This document shows positions 1 to 6,902 of a stretch of DNA of 64,000 nt, piece by piece (position 1 is the first letter of the stretch; each line of letters starts with the position of its first letter). The notes beneath the pieces were generated by a model. It was not told the DNA's origin, did not search any database, and saw only the letters and a program-made list of their open reading frames with translations. Position numbers and translations under genes: made by a program. This DNA comes from a virus, in the IMG/VR virus record IMGVR_UViG_3300023179_000013, positions 1 through 64,000 of that record. The stretch is one strand, 5' to 3'.

Positions 1-22
1 GACGAACTATTAAGTTAAATTT

Positions 23-400
23 ATGGCATATAGCAGATGGAGTAACAGTTATTGGTATACATTTTGGAGTGGCAATTCAGCTAAAACCAAATTCAAATGG
101 CCAACTAAAAAACTTAAACGAAAACAGATATTTGAAATATGTGATATGAGACCATTTTTTATCTCATATGGTGATTTAGAAGATGAAGGAATGGGAAAAA
201 TAATCAATAAAGTAAAAAAGGTATTTAAAAAAACACATCCTAATAATCCACCAACAGAAGAACAGCTTCGTGAGTTAATGAGTTATATCAATGAATGGAG
301 AGAGGATGTGGATAGGCACTTTAAATTCAGTACATTTATGTTGTTCGAATGGTATTATCCAATTCGTAACAAAATAAAAAGGTTATGGAAAAAACATTAG
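23..400 (+). CDS. Conserved-looking hypothetical protein, aromatic N-terminus
   Basis: A 125-residue basic protein with a striking aromatic N-terminus rich in Trp, Tyr and Ser (residues 1-17) followed by a lysine-rich stretch near residues 22-34. No enzyme motif is visible and I do not recognise a family with certainty. It ends four codons inside the next gene, so the two are probably co-transcribed and translationally coupled. It lies at the window edge, so its own promoter is not visible; the first 22 bases hold only an A/T-rich leader. Function unknown. Confidence 0.75.
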   Translation: MAYSRWSNSYWYTFWSGNSAKTKFKWPTKKLKRKQIFEICDMRPFFISYGDLEDEGMGKIINKVKKVFKKTHPNNPPTEEQLRELMSYINEWREDVDRHFKFSTFMLFEWYYPIRNKIKRLWKKH

Positions 401-927
401 TAATACACCCCTACGATCCGACAACAGAGTTCCTCAGGCCCATATATTCGGGCCTTGAGGGGGCTGTTGTTCTAAGAGGTAATCATACAAAGGACTATGT
501 TAGACAAATGATTGAGGAATCAGATCGTGTCATAATGTTAGGACATGGTTCACCAAGTGGTTTGTTTGGTATTGGTAAATTTCAGTACTGCGGTAATGGT
601 TTAATCATTGATGAATCAATGGTTGCAGCATTAGGTAGAAAGAAAAACAACATGTACATTTGGTGTAATGCAGATCAGTTTGTTAATCGCTACCACCTAA
701 ATGGTTTCTACTCAGGTATGTTTATTTCAGAATATAGTGAAGCGAGTTATTGTAGAGTACATGCTGAACGAGGTGAAGTTGAATACTCAAACGATTTATT
801 TGCTGAGGTAGTAGGTAAAAATGTTTTAAAGGAAGCTAAACAGCTTTGTTTTACTGCAAAGGCAGATTATTATATTCCTGATAGTGAAGTAAATTATTAC
901 AATAACGAAAGATTATATTGGAGATGA
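385..927 (+). CDS. Caspase/CHAT-like putative cysteine peptidase
   Basis: A 180-residue protein. Seen: a hydrophobic strand ending in LGHGSPSG with His54, then a second hydrophobic strand ending in IWCNAD with Cys94, forty residues later. This His-Gly then Cys order and spacing is typical of the caspase/clostripain/CHAT fold, where the pair forms the catalytic dyad. Similar short proteins, usually called hypothetical, are known to me from Bacteroidetes and their phages, but a proven activity is not. The start follows the AAAAGGTT leader common in this region, and the stop overlaps the next start (ATGA). The dyad reading is inference from motif only; a non-peptidase relative is possible. Confidence 0.6.
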   Translation: MEKTLVIHPYDPTTEFLRPIYSGLEGAVVLRGNHTKDYVRQMIEESDRVIMLGHGSPSGLFGIGKFQYCGNGLIIDESMVAALGRKKNNMYIWCNADQFVNRYHLNGFYSGMFISEYSEASYCRVHAERGEVEYSNDLFAEVVGKNVLKEAKQLCFTAKADYYIPDSEVNYYNNERLYWR

Positions 928-1217
928 TAAATAACATCAATATACAATCAGATTATATTAGTGTAAAAACTACTACATTAGTTGAAACTGAAGAGTATTT
1001 TCAGGTACTTACTTTAGAGGGACCAATTGATTTCAAAGTTAAGATAACAGCTGATTTTGCTGATATACCTGAGCAATATCATGAGGTGGCTCTAAATATA
1101 ATTACATCAAAATATAATAATAAAGTATCGTTCGGTCATAATCCGTTTTCACAATGTAATCCACCTGTGAAACGTAAGTGGTATCAGTTTTGGAAATCAA
1201 AATACTTTTTGAAATGA
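924..1217 (+). CDS. Hypothetical protein
   Basis: A 97-residue protein of unknown function, moderately acidic in its first half and ending in a basic, aromatic tail rich in Lys, Trp and Phe. The ATG at 924 overlaps the upstream stop as ATGA, which is why it is preferred to the in-frame TTG six bases earlier. Its own stop again overlaps the next gene. It is the third member of a tightly packed run of five small genes (23-1689) that are probably one transcript. Confidence 0.65.
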   Translation: MINNINIQSDYISVKTTTLVETEEYFQVLTLEGPIDFKVKITADFADIPEQYHEVALNIITSKYNNKVSFGHNPFSQCNPPVKRKWYQFWKSKYFLK

Positions 1218-1423
1218 CACCTAAAGAAAAGGCAGAACAATTAGTTAGTAAGTATTATATATTCAATCATATAGGTAATGGTCATGCTAAGAAATGTGCA
1301 TTAATAGCAGTAGATGAAATACTACCAATAGTCCAAAGTTATGAGGAAGCACTAAGTCCATCTCAAACATCAGATGAATATGAATATTGGCAAGAAGTAA
1401 AACAAGAAATAGAAAAGCTATGA
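1214..1423 (+). CDS. Hypothetical protein, small helical
   Basis: A 69-residue protein, mainly helical by composition and acidic at the C-terminus, with no recognised domain. The ATG at 1214 overlaps the previous stop (ATGA); an upstream GTG in the same frame would lie deep inside the preceding gene and is less likely. It overlaps the next gene in the same way. Function unknown. Confidence 0.65.
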   Translation: MTPKEKAEQLVSKYYIFNHIGNGHAKKCALIAVDEILPIVQSYEEALSPSQTSDEYEYWQEVKQEIEKL

Positions 1424-1689
1424 TAATTATTCTCTCTATATTATTGGGAATCACAATGTTGTTTTTAGCTTCTGCTATCATTCACATTAGAAAAATACAG
1501 CAGGAACTAATTGAATTAGATAAAGAACAACATAACCAAAACACAGACATTATTGAATTAATGAAATATAGAGGCGAATCATCAATTATGTTAATACAAC
1601 ATACTCAAGTATTAGAATATCTTGCTGAACAGGATGCTATAAAAAATAAAAATAAGTATCCAATCCCTAGCATTATTGGCGAAGCGTAA
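1420..1689 (+). CDS. Small single-pass membrane protein
   Basis: An 89-residue protein with a clear N-terminal hydrophobic segment (about residues 2-22, rich in Ile and Leu) followed by a charged, probably coiled helical region and a short tail. This suggests insertion in the inner membrane with the rest on one side. No family is recognised. The start at 1420 forms an ATGA overlap with the upstream stop, and it closes the run of five overlapping genes beginning at 23. Confidence 0.65.
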   Translation: MIIILSILLGITMLFLASAIIHIRKIQQELIELDKEQHNQNTDIIELMKYRGESSIMLIQHTQVLEYLAEQDAIKNKNKYPIPSIIGEA

Positions 1690-1720
1690 TATATTTATCA
1701 ACAAAATAAACCCACACAAC

Positions 1721-1915
1721 ATGGCTATCCAAACAATGGATGATGCTCAATCAAAAGCAGACCGACGAGTAGACAGGTCATTTAAACAAAAAAATAAAAA
1801 ACGAATTCCATTAGGAGAAGAAAGTTGGGAAGATTTAGGTAGAAGAGGAGCGTCTTTGGCTGAGCAATTTGAGTGGATTAAATTACAAAAACAACGTAAA
1901 GACCGAATAAAATGA
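1721..1915 (+). CDS. Hypothetical basic protein
   Basis: A 64-residue, strongly charged protein with many Arg, Lys and Gln residues and no hydrophobic core, perhaps a nucleic-acid-binding or flexible peptide. The start at 1721 is preferred to the in-frame TTG at 1676 because TATATTTA (1690-1697) and an A-rich leader lie just before it. The stop overlaps the next start (ATGA at 1912). Function unknown. Confidence 0.6.
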   Translation: MAIQTMDDAQSKADRRVDRSFKQKNKKRIPLGEESWEDLGRRGASLAEQFEWIKLQKQRKDRIK

Positions 1916-2079
1916 GTGCACAAACCGAAATGAAAGTAATTGATGTATTGTTAAGTGAGGCAATGGATAATGGATTAGAATTAGAAGTAATCTACAGCGC
2001 CTTAAAAGCAATGCGTGAAGACGAAACATTAACACCAGCACAAGCATTTCAGGTGGCAATGGATGAATGGGTAAAGTAA
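1912..2079 (+). CDS. Small hypothetical acidic helical protein
   Basis: A 55-residue open frame starting with an ATGA overlap on the preceding stop and ending just before the promoter at 2087. It is acidic and helix-prone, and its codon use resembles its neighbours. Tight coupling upstream and the promoter immediately downstream support it as a real gene. No function can be assigned. Confidence 0.55.
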   Translation: MSAQTEMKVIDVLLSEAMDNGLELEVIYSALKAMREDETLTPAQAFQVAMDEWVK

Positions 2080-2084
2080 GGGGG

Positions 2085-2110
2085 AAGGCAAAACCTTATT
2101 TGTATATTTA
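2085..2110 (+). promoter_or_regulatory. Early-type promoter inside a small dyad
   Basis: Box GGCAAAA (2087-2093), nine-base spacer, TATATTTA (2103-2110), then an A-rich leader to the ATG at 2126. The box sits in a dyad AAGG-CAAAA-CCTT (2085-2097). The element recurs about twenty times in the window. Confidence 0.7.
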
Positions 2111-2125
2111 TGCAAATTAAAGGTT

Positions 2126-2479
2126 ATGATTATAGTAGCAGATAACAAAGCAGTAGTCCATAGTTTAATCGCTCCAATTATATTCGAATCAATTCAGGAG
2201 CCAGGTAAACGTTATATCATTGCAGATGGAAAATGGACTGAAATACATGATGGAATTAATAAAGACAACATCATTTGGTTTAAAAGACCATACGAAGGAG
2301 GTAAACATCATGCCTTCAAAAATACAGCTGAGTGGGAAGTAGATGGTTCTAAAGGTAAAAAATACACTGTAAAAGCAACTGAAGATAATTGGTCATGTAG
2401 TTGTCCTGCCTATGGGTGGTCAGGAGCGAAGCGCAGTTGCAAACATATCGAACAAATCAAGAAGGAAAATAATTGGTAG
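2126..2479 (+). CDS. SWIM zinc-finger protein
   Basis: A 117-residue protein whose C-terminal third carries the SWIM zinc-binding pattern C-x-C-x11-C-x-H, with Cys91, Cys93, Cys105 and His107. SWIM domains bind one zinc and mediate DNA or protein contacts. The first 70 residues show no known domain and look like a small beta-rich fold. It has its own promoter and is followed directly by a second promoter that overlaps its stop codon. A role in DNA binding or transcription is plausible but is inference. Confidence 0.75.
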   Translation: MIIVADNKAVVHSLIAPIIFESIQEPGKRYIIADGKWTEIHDGINKDNIIWFKRPYEGGKHHAFKNTAEWEVDGSKGKKYTVKATEDNWSCSCPAYGWSGAKRSCKHIEQIKKENNW

Positions 2480-2502
2480 GCAAAATTGCTTACCTATATT
2501 TA
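2475..2502 (+). promoter_or_regulatory. Early-type promoter fused to a perfect hairpin
   Basis: GGCAAAA (2479-2485), nine-base spacer, TATATTTA (2495-2502). The upstream box and spacer form a hairpin GGTAGGCAA / TTGCTTACC (2475-2494) with a two-base centre, allowing one G-T pair. It overlaps the stop of the SWIM gene and drives the ATPase gene at 2519. Confidence 0.75.
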
Positions 2503-2518
2503 ATTCAAATCAAAGGTT

Positions 2519-3328
2519 ATGAATACAAAACGTCGTGGTCGTCCTAAAAAAGAGCAACACGTTGCTCATGCTAAGCGTATTGACTTTTCTAAAGTTAAAA
2601 CGTTAAATCAACTTAACATCAACCCTAGAATGCTCGACACTATGGAGAGTGGATTGAGTATTGATGAGTTGTTTTCTGAAGAGGGAGGTATCCCTTGTGC
2701 TTCCAATTATATGATTATTGGTGATCCTGGAGTAGGTAAAACAACAATCCTACTTGATGTATTAGCATCAGTTCAACGTCGTGATAATACACTGAACTGT
2801 TTGTTTATCTCAGGTGAAATGGGGCGTAAACAGATGTTTAAATACACTGAACGTTTCCCTCAGTTCCGAAATGTCCAAACAATGTTTACAGCTGACTATA
2901 TGGAACACAATACTAAGGATGTAGTTGAGCAGTTGCTTGAAATTGGATGGGATTTAGTATTGATTGATAGCGCTGCTGAAATCATTGAAGGCGTTAGAGA
3001 TGATAATGGATGGGATAGAAAAACAGCTGAATCCTGGTTTGTTGATATGTGTATCAAGCATAACAAGGGTTCAAATGATAAAGACAAATATACTACGTTT
3101 CTTGCTATTCAACAAGTAACTAAACAGGGTGAGTTTGTAGGTTCAAACAAATTAAAACACCTGTTTGATGCAATGGGAGAGATGCGACGCAAGTCAAATC
3201 GTGAAGGTGGAGGTACCTATATGACATTCAGTAAGAATCGAAACGGGAATGTAGGTAAAGTATTCAACTACACACTATCAAATGATCAGATTGTATATGG
3301 AACTATTGAGGAAGAGGAAGTTGAATAG
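2519..3328 (+). CDS. RecA-fold ATPase (RadA/DnaB-core-like) with N-terminal AT-hook
   Basis: A 269-residue P-loop ATPase. Walker A GDPGVGKTT lies at residues 68-76 and Walker B LVLID at 146-150. A glutamine-ended strand near AIQQV follows, in the RecA/RadA/DnaB-core order. The N-terminus carries RRGRPKKE, an AT-hook-like DNA-binding tail. It is too short for a full UvsX or replicative helicase, so a single-domain recombination mediator or RadA-like protein is the best reading. It has its own promoter and the next gene another, so it is probably a single-gene unit. The exact role (recombination, repair or helicase loading) cannot be fixed from sequence. Confidence 0.75.
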   Translation: MNTKRRGRPKKEQHVAHAKRIDFSKVKTLNQLNINPRMLDTMESGLSIDELFSEEGGIPCASNYMIIGDPGVGKTTILLDVLASVQRRDNTLNCLFISGEMGRKQMFKYTERFPQFRNVQTMFTADYMEHNTKDVVEQLLEIGWDLVLIDSAAEIIEGVRDDNGWDRKTAESWFVDMCIKHNKGSNDKDKYTTFLAIQQVTKQGEFVGSNKLKHLFDAMGEMRRKSNREGGGTYMTFSKNRNGNVGKVFNYTLSNDQIVYGTIEEEEVE

Positions 3329-3351
3329 GCATTGTTTGGTTAGTATATTTA
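3328..3351 (+). promoter_or_regulatory. Early-type promoter, degenerate upstream box
   Basis: GGCATTG (3328-3334), nine-base spacer, TATATTTA (3344-3351), twenty bases before the ATG at 3371. Two bases of the upstream box differ from the usual GGCAAAG. Confidence 0.6.
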
Positions 3352-3370
3352 ATCATTAAAATAATTAGTT

Positions 3371-3559
3371 ATGAAATTGAAATTAGAAAAAGAAGTATGT
3401 TGGGAAAATGGTAAATCAGTTACTAAGTATTGGATTTATGTTGATGAACGAGTTATTGATATTGCTTGGACTGAAGAAGAAGCAATGGAAAAATATGAAA
3501 ACGTCAAAGCAAATTACATAGCTTCATCCAAACAAGTAATCAAAGAAGAAACACTATGA
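3371..3559 (+). CDS. Hypothetical protein
   Basis: A 62-residue protein with an N-terminal beta-like half (alternating charged and hydrophobic residues, one Cys, several Trp and Tyr) and a helical acidic middle. No family is recognised. It follows its own promoter, and its stop overlaps the start of the next small gene (ATGA). Function unknown. Confidence 0.65.
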   Translation: MKLKLEKEVCWENGKSVTKYWIYVDERVIDIAWTEEEAMEKYENVKANYIASSKQVIKEETL

Positions 3560-3711
3560 AACTAAAAACCTACACTGAATACAATAATTTCTACCCAATT
3601 CCAACAATACGAGTGTATTGGGATGAGTATTGGGAAGGTGGATTGTATAAGTTAAATATAGAATTTGTTTGGTTGAAATGGAATTTAGCATTAATATTAA
3701 TTGATAAATAA
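3556..3711 (+). CDS. Small aromatic-rich hypothetical protein
   Basis: A 51-residue open frame beginning with an ATGA overlap on the previous gene. It is rich in Tyr and Trp and ends in a hydrophobic stretch of Leu and Ile (about residues 37-49). The translational coupling supports it, but no homologue is recognised. It could be membrane associated. Confidence 0.5.
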   Translation: MKLKTYTEYNNFYPIPTIRVYWDEYWEGGLYKLNIEFVWLKWNLALILIDK

Positions 3712-3721
3712 AATAAAGGTT

Positions 3722-3961
3722 ATGAGCAAGAAAAAAACAACAACACCGAAACCACTTCCAAAACAGTACATTGCTATTGATACAAATCAAGATTCCATCA
3801 TAACAATTGGTGACCTAAAATATGTTTCAGATGAAGTTAATGAATACATTGAGATGGAAGAGTATGATGCAGATGATATTGAAAACAACATCAGAGTGTT
3901 TGAATTAGGTAACATGGTAGAGATGTTTACCGAAACAAAAACACGAGTTCATTTTAATTAA
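3722..3961 (+). CDS. Acidic hypothetical protein
   Basis: A 79-residue protein with a basic Thr/Pro-rich N-terminal tail (MSKKKTTTPKPLPK) and a strongly acidic body rich in Asp and Glu. The ATG at 3722 follows the AAAGGTT leader used by many genes here; an in-frame upstream ATG at 3701 lies inside the preceding gene and is less likely. Function unknown. The structured element at 3967-4083 lies just downstream in the same transcript. Confidence 0.6.
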   Translation: MSKKKTTTPKPLPKQYIAIDTNQDSIITIGDLKYVSDEVNEYIEMEEYDADDIENNIRVFELGNMVEMFTETKTRVHFN

Positions 3962-3966
3962 ATAAC

Positions 3967-4089
3967 TAATCCCCAACAACAGCCATCGCCTTCAAGCACA
4001 ATACTGCTGCGTGCTGAATACCTCCTACAAGGACGCTTAACTGTCCAGGACGAAAAGGTTATCCTAAGCAGGTGAGGGGATTATTTTTT
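3967..4089 (+). ncRNA. Candidate structured RNA closed by an 8-bp stem and T-run
   Basis: Non-coding stretch between two genes. Outer arms TAATCCCC (3967-3974) and GGGGATTA (4076-4083) are perfectly complementary and are followed by six T residues. Inside are TTCAAGCAC / GTGCTGAA (3991-4017, one bulge), a GGAC / GTCC hairpin (4031-4046) and AGGA / TCCT (4047-4065), the last two being mutually compatible. It is more GC-rich than its surroundings. It could be a 3' UTR element with terminator or a small RNA. I did not match it to a known class. Confidence 0.45.
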
Positions 4090-4093
4090 AAAA

Positions 4094-4117
4094 GGCAAAA
4101 TTCAAGTCATAGATTCA
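4094..4117 (+). promoter_or_regulatory. Early-type promoter
   Basis: GGCAAAA (4094-4100), nine-base spacer, TAGATTCA (4110-4117), then an A-rich leader to the ATG at 4138. It begins five bases after the T-run closing the structured element upstream. Confidence 0.65.
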
Positions 4118-4137
4118 TCTAAACAAAATTAAAGGTT

Positions 4138-4380
4138 ATGATAACATTTGAACAACTACGCGAAGCGGTATTTAACTACGAAGCATCATACATCCATTCA
4201 ATGATGGAAGATGAAGGACAGGACTCAACTGAACAGATCAAGGAAATGGAAGAACAAATAATGAATGCTGAGCATGTAGAAGAAATAGTTAATTACTATA
4301 CAGACCATGGATATGAAGAGTATGAAGGTTATGAAAATATCCTTAAAGCGTTGATGGCAAAAACAACTATCGTACATTAA
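4138..4380 (+). CDS. Acidic hypothetical protein
   Basis: An 80-residue, very acidic, helix-rich protein with many Glu, Tyr and Met residues and no zinc or catalytic motif. It follows a promoter and the AAAGGTT leader, and the next gene starts after a similar leader, so both may share the transcript. Small acidic phage proteins often inhibit host enzymes by mimicry of DNA, but nothing here shows that. Function unknown. Confidence 0.6.
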   Translation: MITFEQLREAVFNYEASYIHSMMEDEGQDSTEQIKEMEEQIMNAEHVEEIVNYYTDHGYEEYEGYENILKALMAKTTIVH

Positions 4381-4397
4381 TAATATAATTAAAGGTT

Positions 4398-4613
4398 ATG
4401 AAAAACAAAACAAACAGACAAGTCCTAACTAAGGCAATTAAGGAATTAAGTGATATGGATTTAGTATTCCTACGTGAGCGCATTTTAGAGGCATGTGATG
4501 CCGTATTAGAAAACGAAGCATACATTCGCGAACAAATGCAGCATCACATTATTAGCCCCGATTTATATCTTGAATCGATGCGCAATATTAAATCCAAAAT
4601 AGATTTCGAATAA
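4398..4613 (+). CDS. Hypothetical helical protein
   Basis: A 71-residue helical protein with an even mix of acidic and basic residues and one Cys. It has no recognised domain. The start follows AATTAAAGGTT, the standard leader of this region, seventeen bases after the previous stop. It probably belongs to the transcript started at 4094. Confidence 0.6.
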   Translation: MKNKTNRQVLTKAIKELSDMDLVFLRERILEACDAVLENEAYIREQMQHHIISPDLYLESMRNIKSKIDFE

Positions 4614-4662
4614 TAAGTTGCTATGTAAAATTAGCAAAGCTTTGGCAGTATACTACACCACT

Positions 4663-4690
4663 ACATCTATACGTATATACGATTAGATGT
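4663..4690 (+). repeat. Inverted repeat upstream of a promoter
   Basis: ACATCTA (4663-4669) and TAGATGT (4684-4690) pair perfectly around a fourteen-base A/T-rich loop. It ends five bases before the GGCAAAG box of the next promoter. It could terminate the upstream transcript or bind a regulator; no T-run follows. Confidence 0.4.
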
Positions 4691-4694
4691 GGAG

Positions 4695-4718
4695 GGCAAA
4701 GTAGAGATCGTAGATTGA
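4695..4718 (+). promoter_or_regulatory. Early-type promoter
   Basis: GGCAAAG (4695-4701), nine-base spacer, TAGATTGA (4711-4718). It drives the gene at 4739 through an A-rich leader ending in AAAAGGTT. Confidence 0.65.
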
Positions 4719-4738
4719 ATGTAATAAATTAAAAGGTT

Positions 4739-4957
4739 ATGATAAAAAGTAAAAAAGAAAAATCAGGTCCAATTGAAATTGACTTAACAGGTCCGGACGG
4801 AAATGCGTTTGTATTGCTTGGTATAGCAGGTAGACTTGCAAAACAATTAGGAAAAGACAAATCCAAGATTCAAGCCGAAATGACAAGTGGTGATTATGAG
4901 AATCTATTGAGCGTAATGGAACGTGAATTTGGCGACTACATTGTTATGTATCGCTAA
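4739..4957 (+). CDS. Conserved phage protein of unknown function
   Basis: A 72-residue protein with a basic start, then IEIDLTGPDGNAFVLLGIAG (about residues 12-31), which resembles a short conserved protein seen in several T4-like phages. The remainder is helical and acidic. The function of that family is not known to me. It has its own promoter and is followed by another, so it is probably monocistronic. Confidence 0.65.
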   Translation: MIKSKKEKSGPIEIDLTGPDGNAFVLLGIAGRLAKQLGKDKSKIQAEMTSGDYENLLSVMEREFGDYIVMYR

Positions 4958-4969
4958 TTGCGTTTGGAG

Positions 4970-4993
4970 GGCAAAGCAGTAGTTGTATATTTA
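4970..4993 (+). promoter_or_regulatory. Early-type promoter
   Basis: GGCAAAG (4970-4976), nine-base spacer, TATATTTA (4986-4993), close to the consensus. The gene starts at 5016. Confidence 0.7.
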
Positions 4994-5015
4994 ACGTAAT
5001 AAAAATTAATAAGTT

Positions 5016-5240
5016 ATGATAAAATCTCATTCAGTTATAGAGGGTAATTTAAGAGCAGATAAATGCTTAAGTGACTTTGGAGGTCCAAATCAATGGGATC
5101 TATATGTTAAAACAGTTGAGGGATATTGGGAAAACGTTCAATGGATGAACGTATATAGAATACAGGAACTCTTCAAAACGAAGTTACCAATATACAGAGA
5201 GGTAACAAAACAACAAGCCAAATACGAAGTGGTACAGTAA
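5016..5240 (+). CDS. Hypothetical protein
   Basis: A 74-residue protein, roughly neutral, with several Trp and Tyr residues and no recognised motif. It has its own consensus promoter. The next gene follows after 35 bases containing a TATATTTA-like box at about 5246 without a clear upstream box. Function unknown. Confidence 0.6.
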   Translation: MIKSHSVIEGNLRADKCLSDFGGPNQWDLYVKTVEGYWENVQWMNVYRIQELFKTKLPIYREVTKQQAKYEVVQ

Positions 5241-5275
5241 CTACATTATATTTACCATAATTAAAACGTAATAGT

Positions 5276-5539
5276 ATGACAAGACAGCAATTAGCACAGA
5301 TGGATCTAAACGATTTACGTTCACTACGCGATGCGGTTAAGAGTGAATTGGAAAGTCGAGCAGACAATATGCGATACACATTGAATCCAGGTGATCGAGT
5401 AAAAGTTAATCACAACAAAACAACAGGCAAAACGTTTGTAGTAGTTGAAATTAAACGTAAAAAGGCGTTGTTGGAAGATATTAATGATAGACGTACACGT
5501 TGGAACGTATCATTAGGTTTGATTGAGAAGGCAAAGTAA
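5276..5539 (+). CDS. Hypothetical protein, possible small beta-barrel
   Basis: An 87-residue basic protein with a helical N-terminus (residues 1-30) and a beta-rich middle containing PGDRVKVNHNKTTGKTFVVV. The last part resembles SH3-like or KOW-type barrels that bind nucleic acid or ribosomes. That likeness is weak and is inference. The promoter for the next gene overlaps its 3' end. Function unknown. Confidence 0.6.
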   Translation: MTRQQLAQMDLNDLRSLRDAVKSELESRADNMRYTLNPGDRVKVNHNKTTGKTFVVVEIKRKKALLEDINDRRTRWNVSLGLIEKAK

Positions 5540-5577
5540 TTGCGTTAGATTCACCATACACGATTGCATGATGCAAT
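5530..5577 (+). promoter_or_regulatory. Early-type promoter overlapping a stop codon, with downstream palindrome
   Basis: GGCAAAG (5530-5536) covers the last codons of the upstream gene, then nine bases and TAGATTCA (5546-5553). Ten bases further, ATTGCAT and ATGCAAT (5563-5577) form a perfect palindrome with a one-base centre. It lies in the untranslated leader of the gene at 5623 and is a candidate operator. Confidence 0.55.
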
Positions 5578-5622
5578 AGAGTGTAAAATAATTTAAATAA
5601 ACAAATAAATAAATCAAAGGTT

Positions 5623-6003
5623 ATGATTAAGTTTAATGCACCAAAAGACAGATATGATAAGTTTAGATTAAATAGCAAAAATCCAGCTATTCAGAAAATG
5701 GTCATTGATACGTTTAAAAGTAATGGTATTAATGTGTATAAAAATACAGTAGAATATGATCCGGAATTTCCATATTTGTATTGGGATGGAGATGAATTAA
5801 CACAAAGCCATGGTACGGAAAATCTATTGAGTTTGGAAAAATTCATGGCTAAATTTATTGCAAAGGAAAGTATTGAAGTGAAATTAAATGAATCATATAC
5901 CGCCATTGTTGATGAAGATGGTGTAAGAGTGGGATGTCAAAGTTTTCCACATAGCGTTATTGAGAAATTAGCAGAGGCAGTTAAAAAAATTAAAAATCAA
6001 TAG
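5623..6003 (+). CDS. Hypothetical protein
   Basis: A 126-residue protein of mixed alpha/beta composition with no recognised motif. The second half contains an ESYTAIVDEDGVRVGCQSF-like strand-turn-strand and a helical, lysine-rich C-terminus. It follows the AAAGGTT leader and is two bases upstream of the next start, so the two are co-expressed. Function unknown. Confidence 0.65.
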   Translation: MIKFNAPKDRYDKFRLNSKNPAIQKMVIDTFKSNGINVYKNTVEYDPEFPYLYWDGDELTQSHGTENLLSLEKFMAKFIAKESIEVKLNESYTAIVDEDGVRVGCQSFPHSVIEKLAEAVKKIKNQ

Positions 6004-6004
6004 T

Positions 6005-6247
6005 ATGAGTAAGTTAAAAAACTGGGAAATAATAGACTGTGCCGTGTATAAAACAACACACTGGCAAATCGAAACGCATCCTGAAGAGGGTGAGGGAGAT
6101 ATATATTATGTAAGGTGTGAAGAGGATGATTTTAGTAATATATGGTACGTGAATAGTAGAAATGAAGGAACAATTGATGATGATACGGAACTGTTCAATG
6201 AATTGATTGAAATATGTGAGCGAGCGGGAGATGATATAGTGGGGTAA
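6005..6247 (+). CDS. Acidic hypothetical protein
   Basis: An 80-residue, strongly acidic protein with scattered Cys, Trp and Tyr residues and no clear motif. It starts two bases after the previous stop with the AGTATG start context found at several genes here. The next promoter begins thirteen bases after its stop. Function unknown. Confidence 0.6.
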   Translation: MSKLKNWEIIDCAVYKTTHWQIETHPEEGEGDIYYVRCEEDDFSNIWYVNSRNEGTIDDDTELFNELIEICERAGDDIVG

Positions 6248-6259
6248 GAGGAATAGGAT

Positions 6260-6283
6260 GGCAAAATAGTAATCGTATATTTC
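6260..6283 (+). promoter_or_regulatory. Early-type promoter
   Basis: GGCAAAA (6260-6266), nine-base spacer, TATATTTC (6276-6283), followed by an A/T-rich leader to the ATG at 6307. Confidence 0.65.
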
Positions 6284-6306
6284 CAGTAAATAAAAAATTA
6301 AATAGT

Positions 6307-6453
6307 ATGGAAACGAATCAAAAAACTAAATATACCGTATATTATCGAAAAGGTAAATGGGTAATTGTTAGTAATACAACAAATAAAGTAATTAAACGCT
6401 TTTCAACACATATCGATGCTGGTAAATGTGCTAGAAAATTAGAAAAATGTTAA
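6307..6453 (+). CDS. Small basic hypothetical protein
   Basis: A 48-residue basic protein with an N-terminal beta-hairpin-like stretch (TVYYRKGKWVIV) and a lysine-rich C-terminus with two Cys. It resembles the short DUF-type 'repeat-like' proteins of phages only in general composition. It has its own promoter, which supports it as a gene. Function unknown. Confidence 0.55.
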   Translation: METNQKTKYTVYYRKGKWVIVSNTTNKVIKRFSTHIDAGKCARKLEKC

Positions 6454-6475
6454 TAAACATTAAATAACGTATCGT

Positions 6476-6715
6476 ATGGCTGAGTTTTCAAAACAATACT
6501 GTCAAACACACGACATGGGATTTGACGGTGATTTCGATATATTGGAGGAATGGAATAAATTGAAACCGGGCTATTGTGTAGCGTTGATATGTGAGGGTTA
6601 CGGATTTACTAATATATGTAAGAGCGAGGATGGCGAGGAATGTTTATTATATTTCCCTGATGGAGATGAATTCGGAACACATTGGGTTGATTATTTTAAG
6701 TTGGAGTTAATGTAA
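6476..6715 (+). CDS. Hypothetical protein
   Basis: A 79-residue acidic protein with four Cys residues spread through the chain and many aromatic residues, suggesting a compact fold, possibly metal binding. No CxxC pair is present. It follows 22 bases after the previous gene and probably shares its transcript. Function unknown. Confidence 0.6.
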   Translation: MAEFSKQYCQTHDMGFDGDFDILEEWNKLKPGYCVALICEGYGFTNICKSEDGEECLLYFPDGDEFGTHWVDYFKLELM

Positions 6716-6734
6716 ATAAATAAAACGTAATAGT

Positions 6735-6902
6735 ATGAAAATAGATTTTAAGGCGTTAGGTAAAGCAATTATGTGGACGGGTGGTGTAATGACGTTAGCA
6801 CTTGGTGTAGCGTTGTTGACGAAGTGGTTAGGTAGTGGTATTTTGTTGGTACTTAATGTGGTTTTTTTGACTGCGCTATTCTATTTTATATTGAAAGACT
6901 AG
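6735..6902 (+). CDS. Small two-helix membrane protein
   Basis: A 55-residue protein with two hydrophobic segments (about residues 11-29 and 33-52) separated by a short polar turn with Lys and Trp. It is probably an inner-membrane hairpin, holin-like in shape, but short, and nothing else ties it to lysis. The start follows the AGTATG context. Its stop lies at the base of the hairpin at 6902. Confidence 0.55.
   Translation: MKIDFKALGKAIMWTGGVMTLALGVALLTKWLGSGILLVLNVVFLTALFYFILKD

Noticed and set aside
1-22. End of a gene before the window
   Set aside because: Short stop-containing frames exist but nothing in 22 bases separates coding from leader.
4010-4060. Hammerhead ribozyme half-core GGACGAAA
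   Set aside because: The required CTGANGA partner is absent (only CTGAATA is present) and no stem arrangement joins the two.
3967-4083. tRNA or tmRNA in the structured element
   Set aside because: No T-loop GTTCGA-type motif, CCA end or anticodon arm can be drawn.
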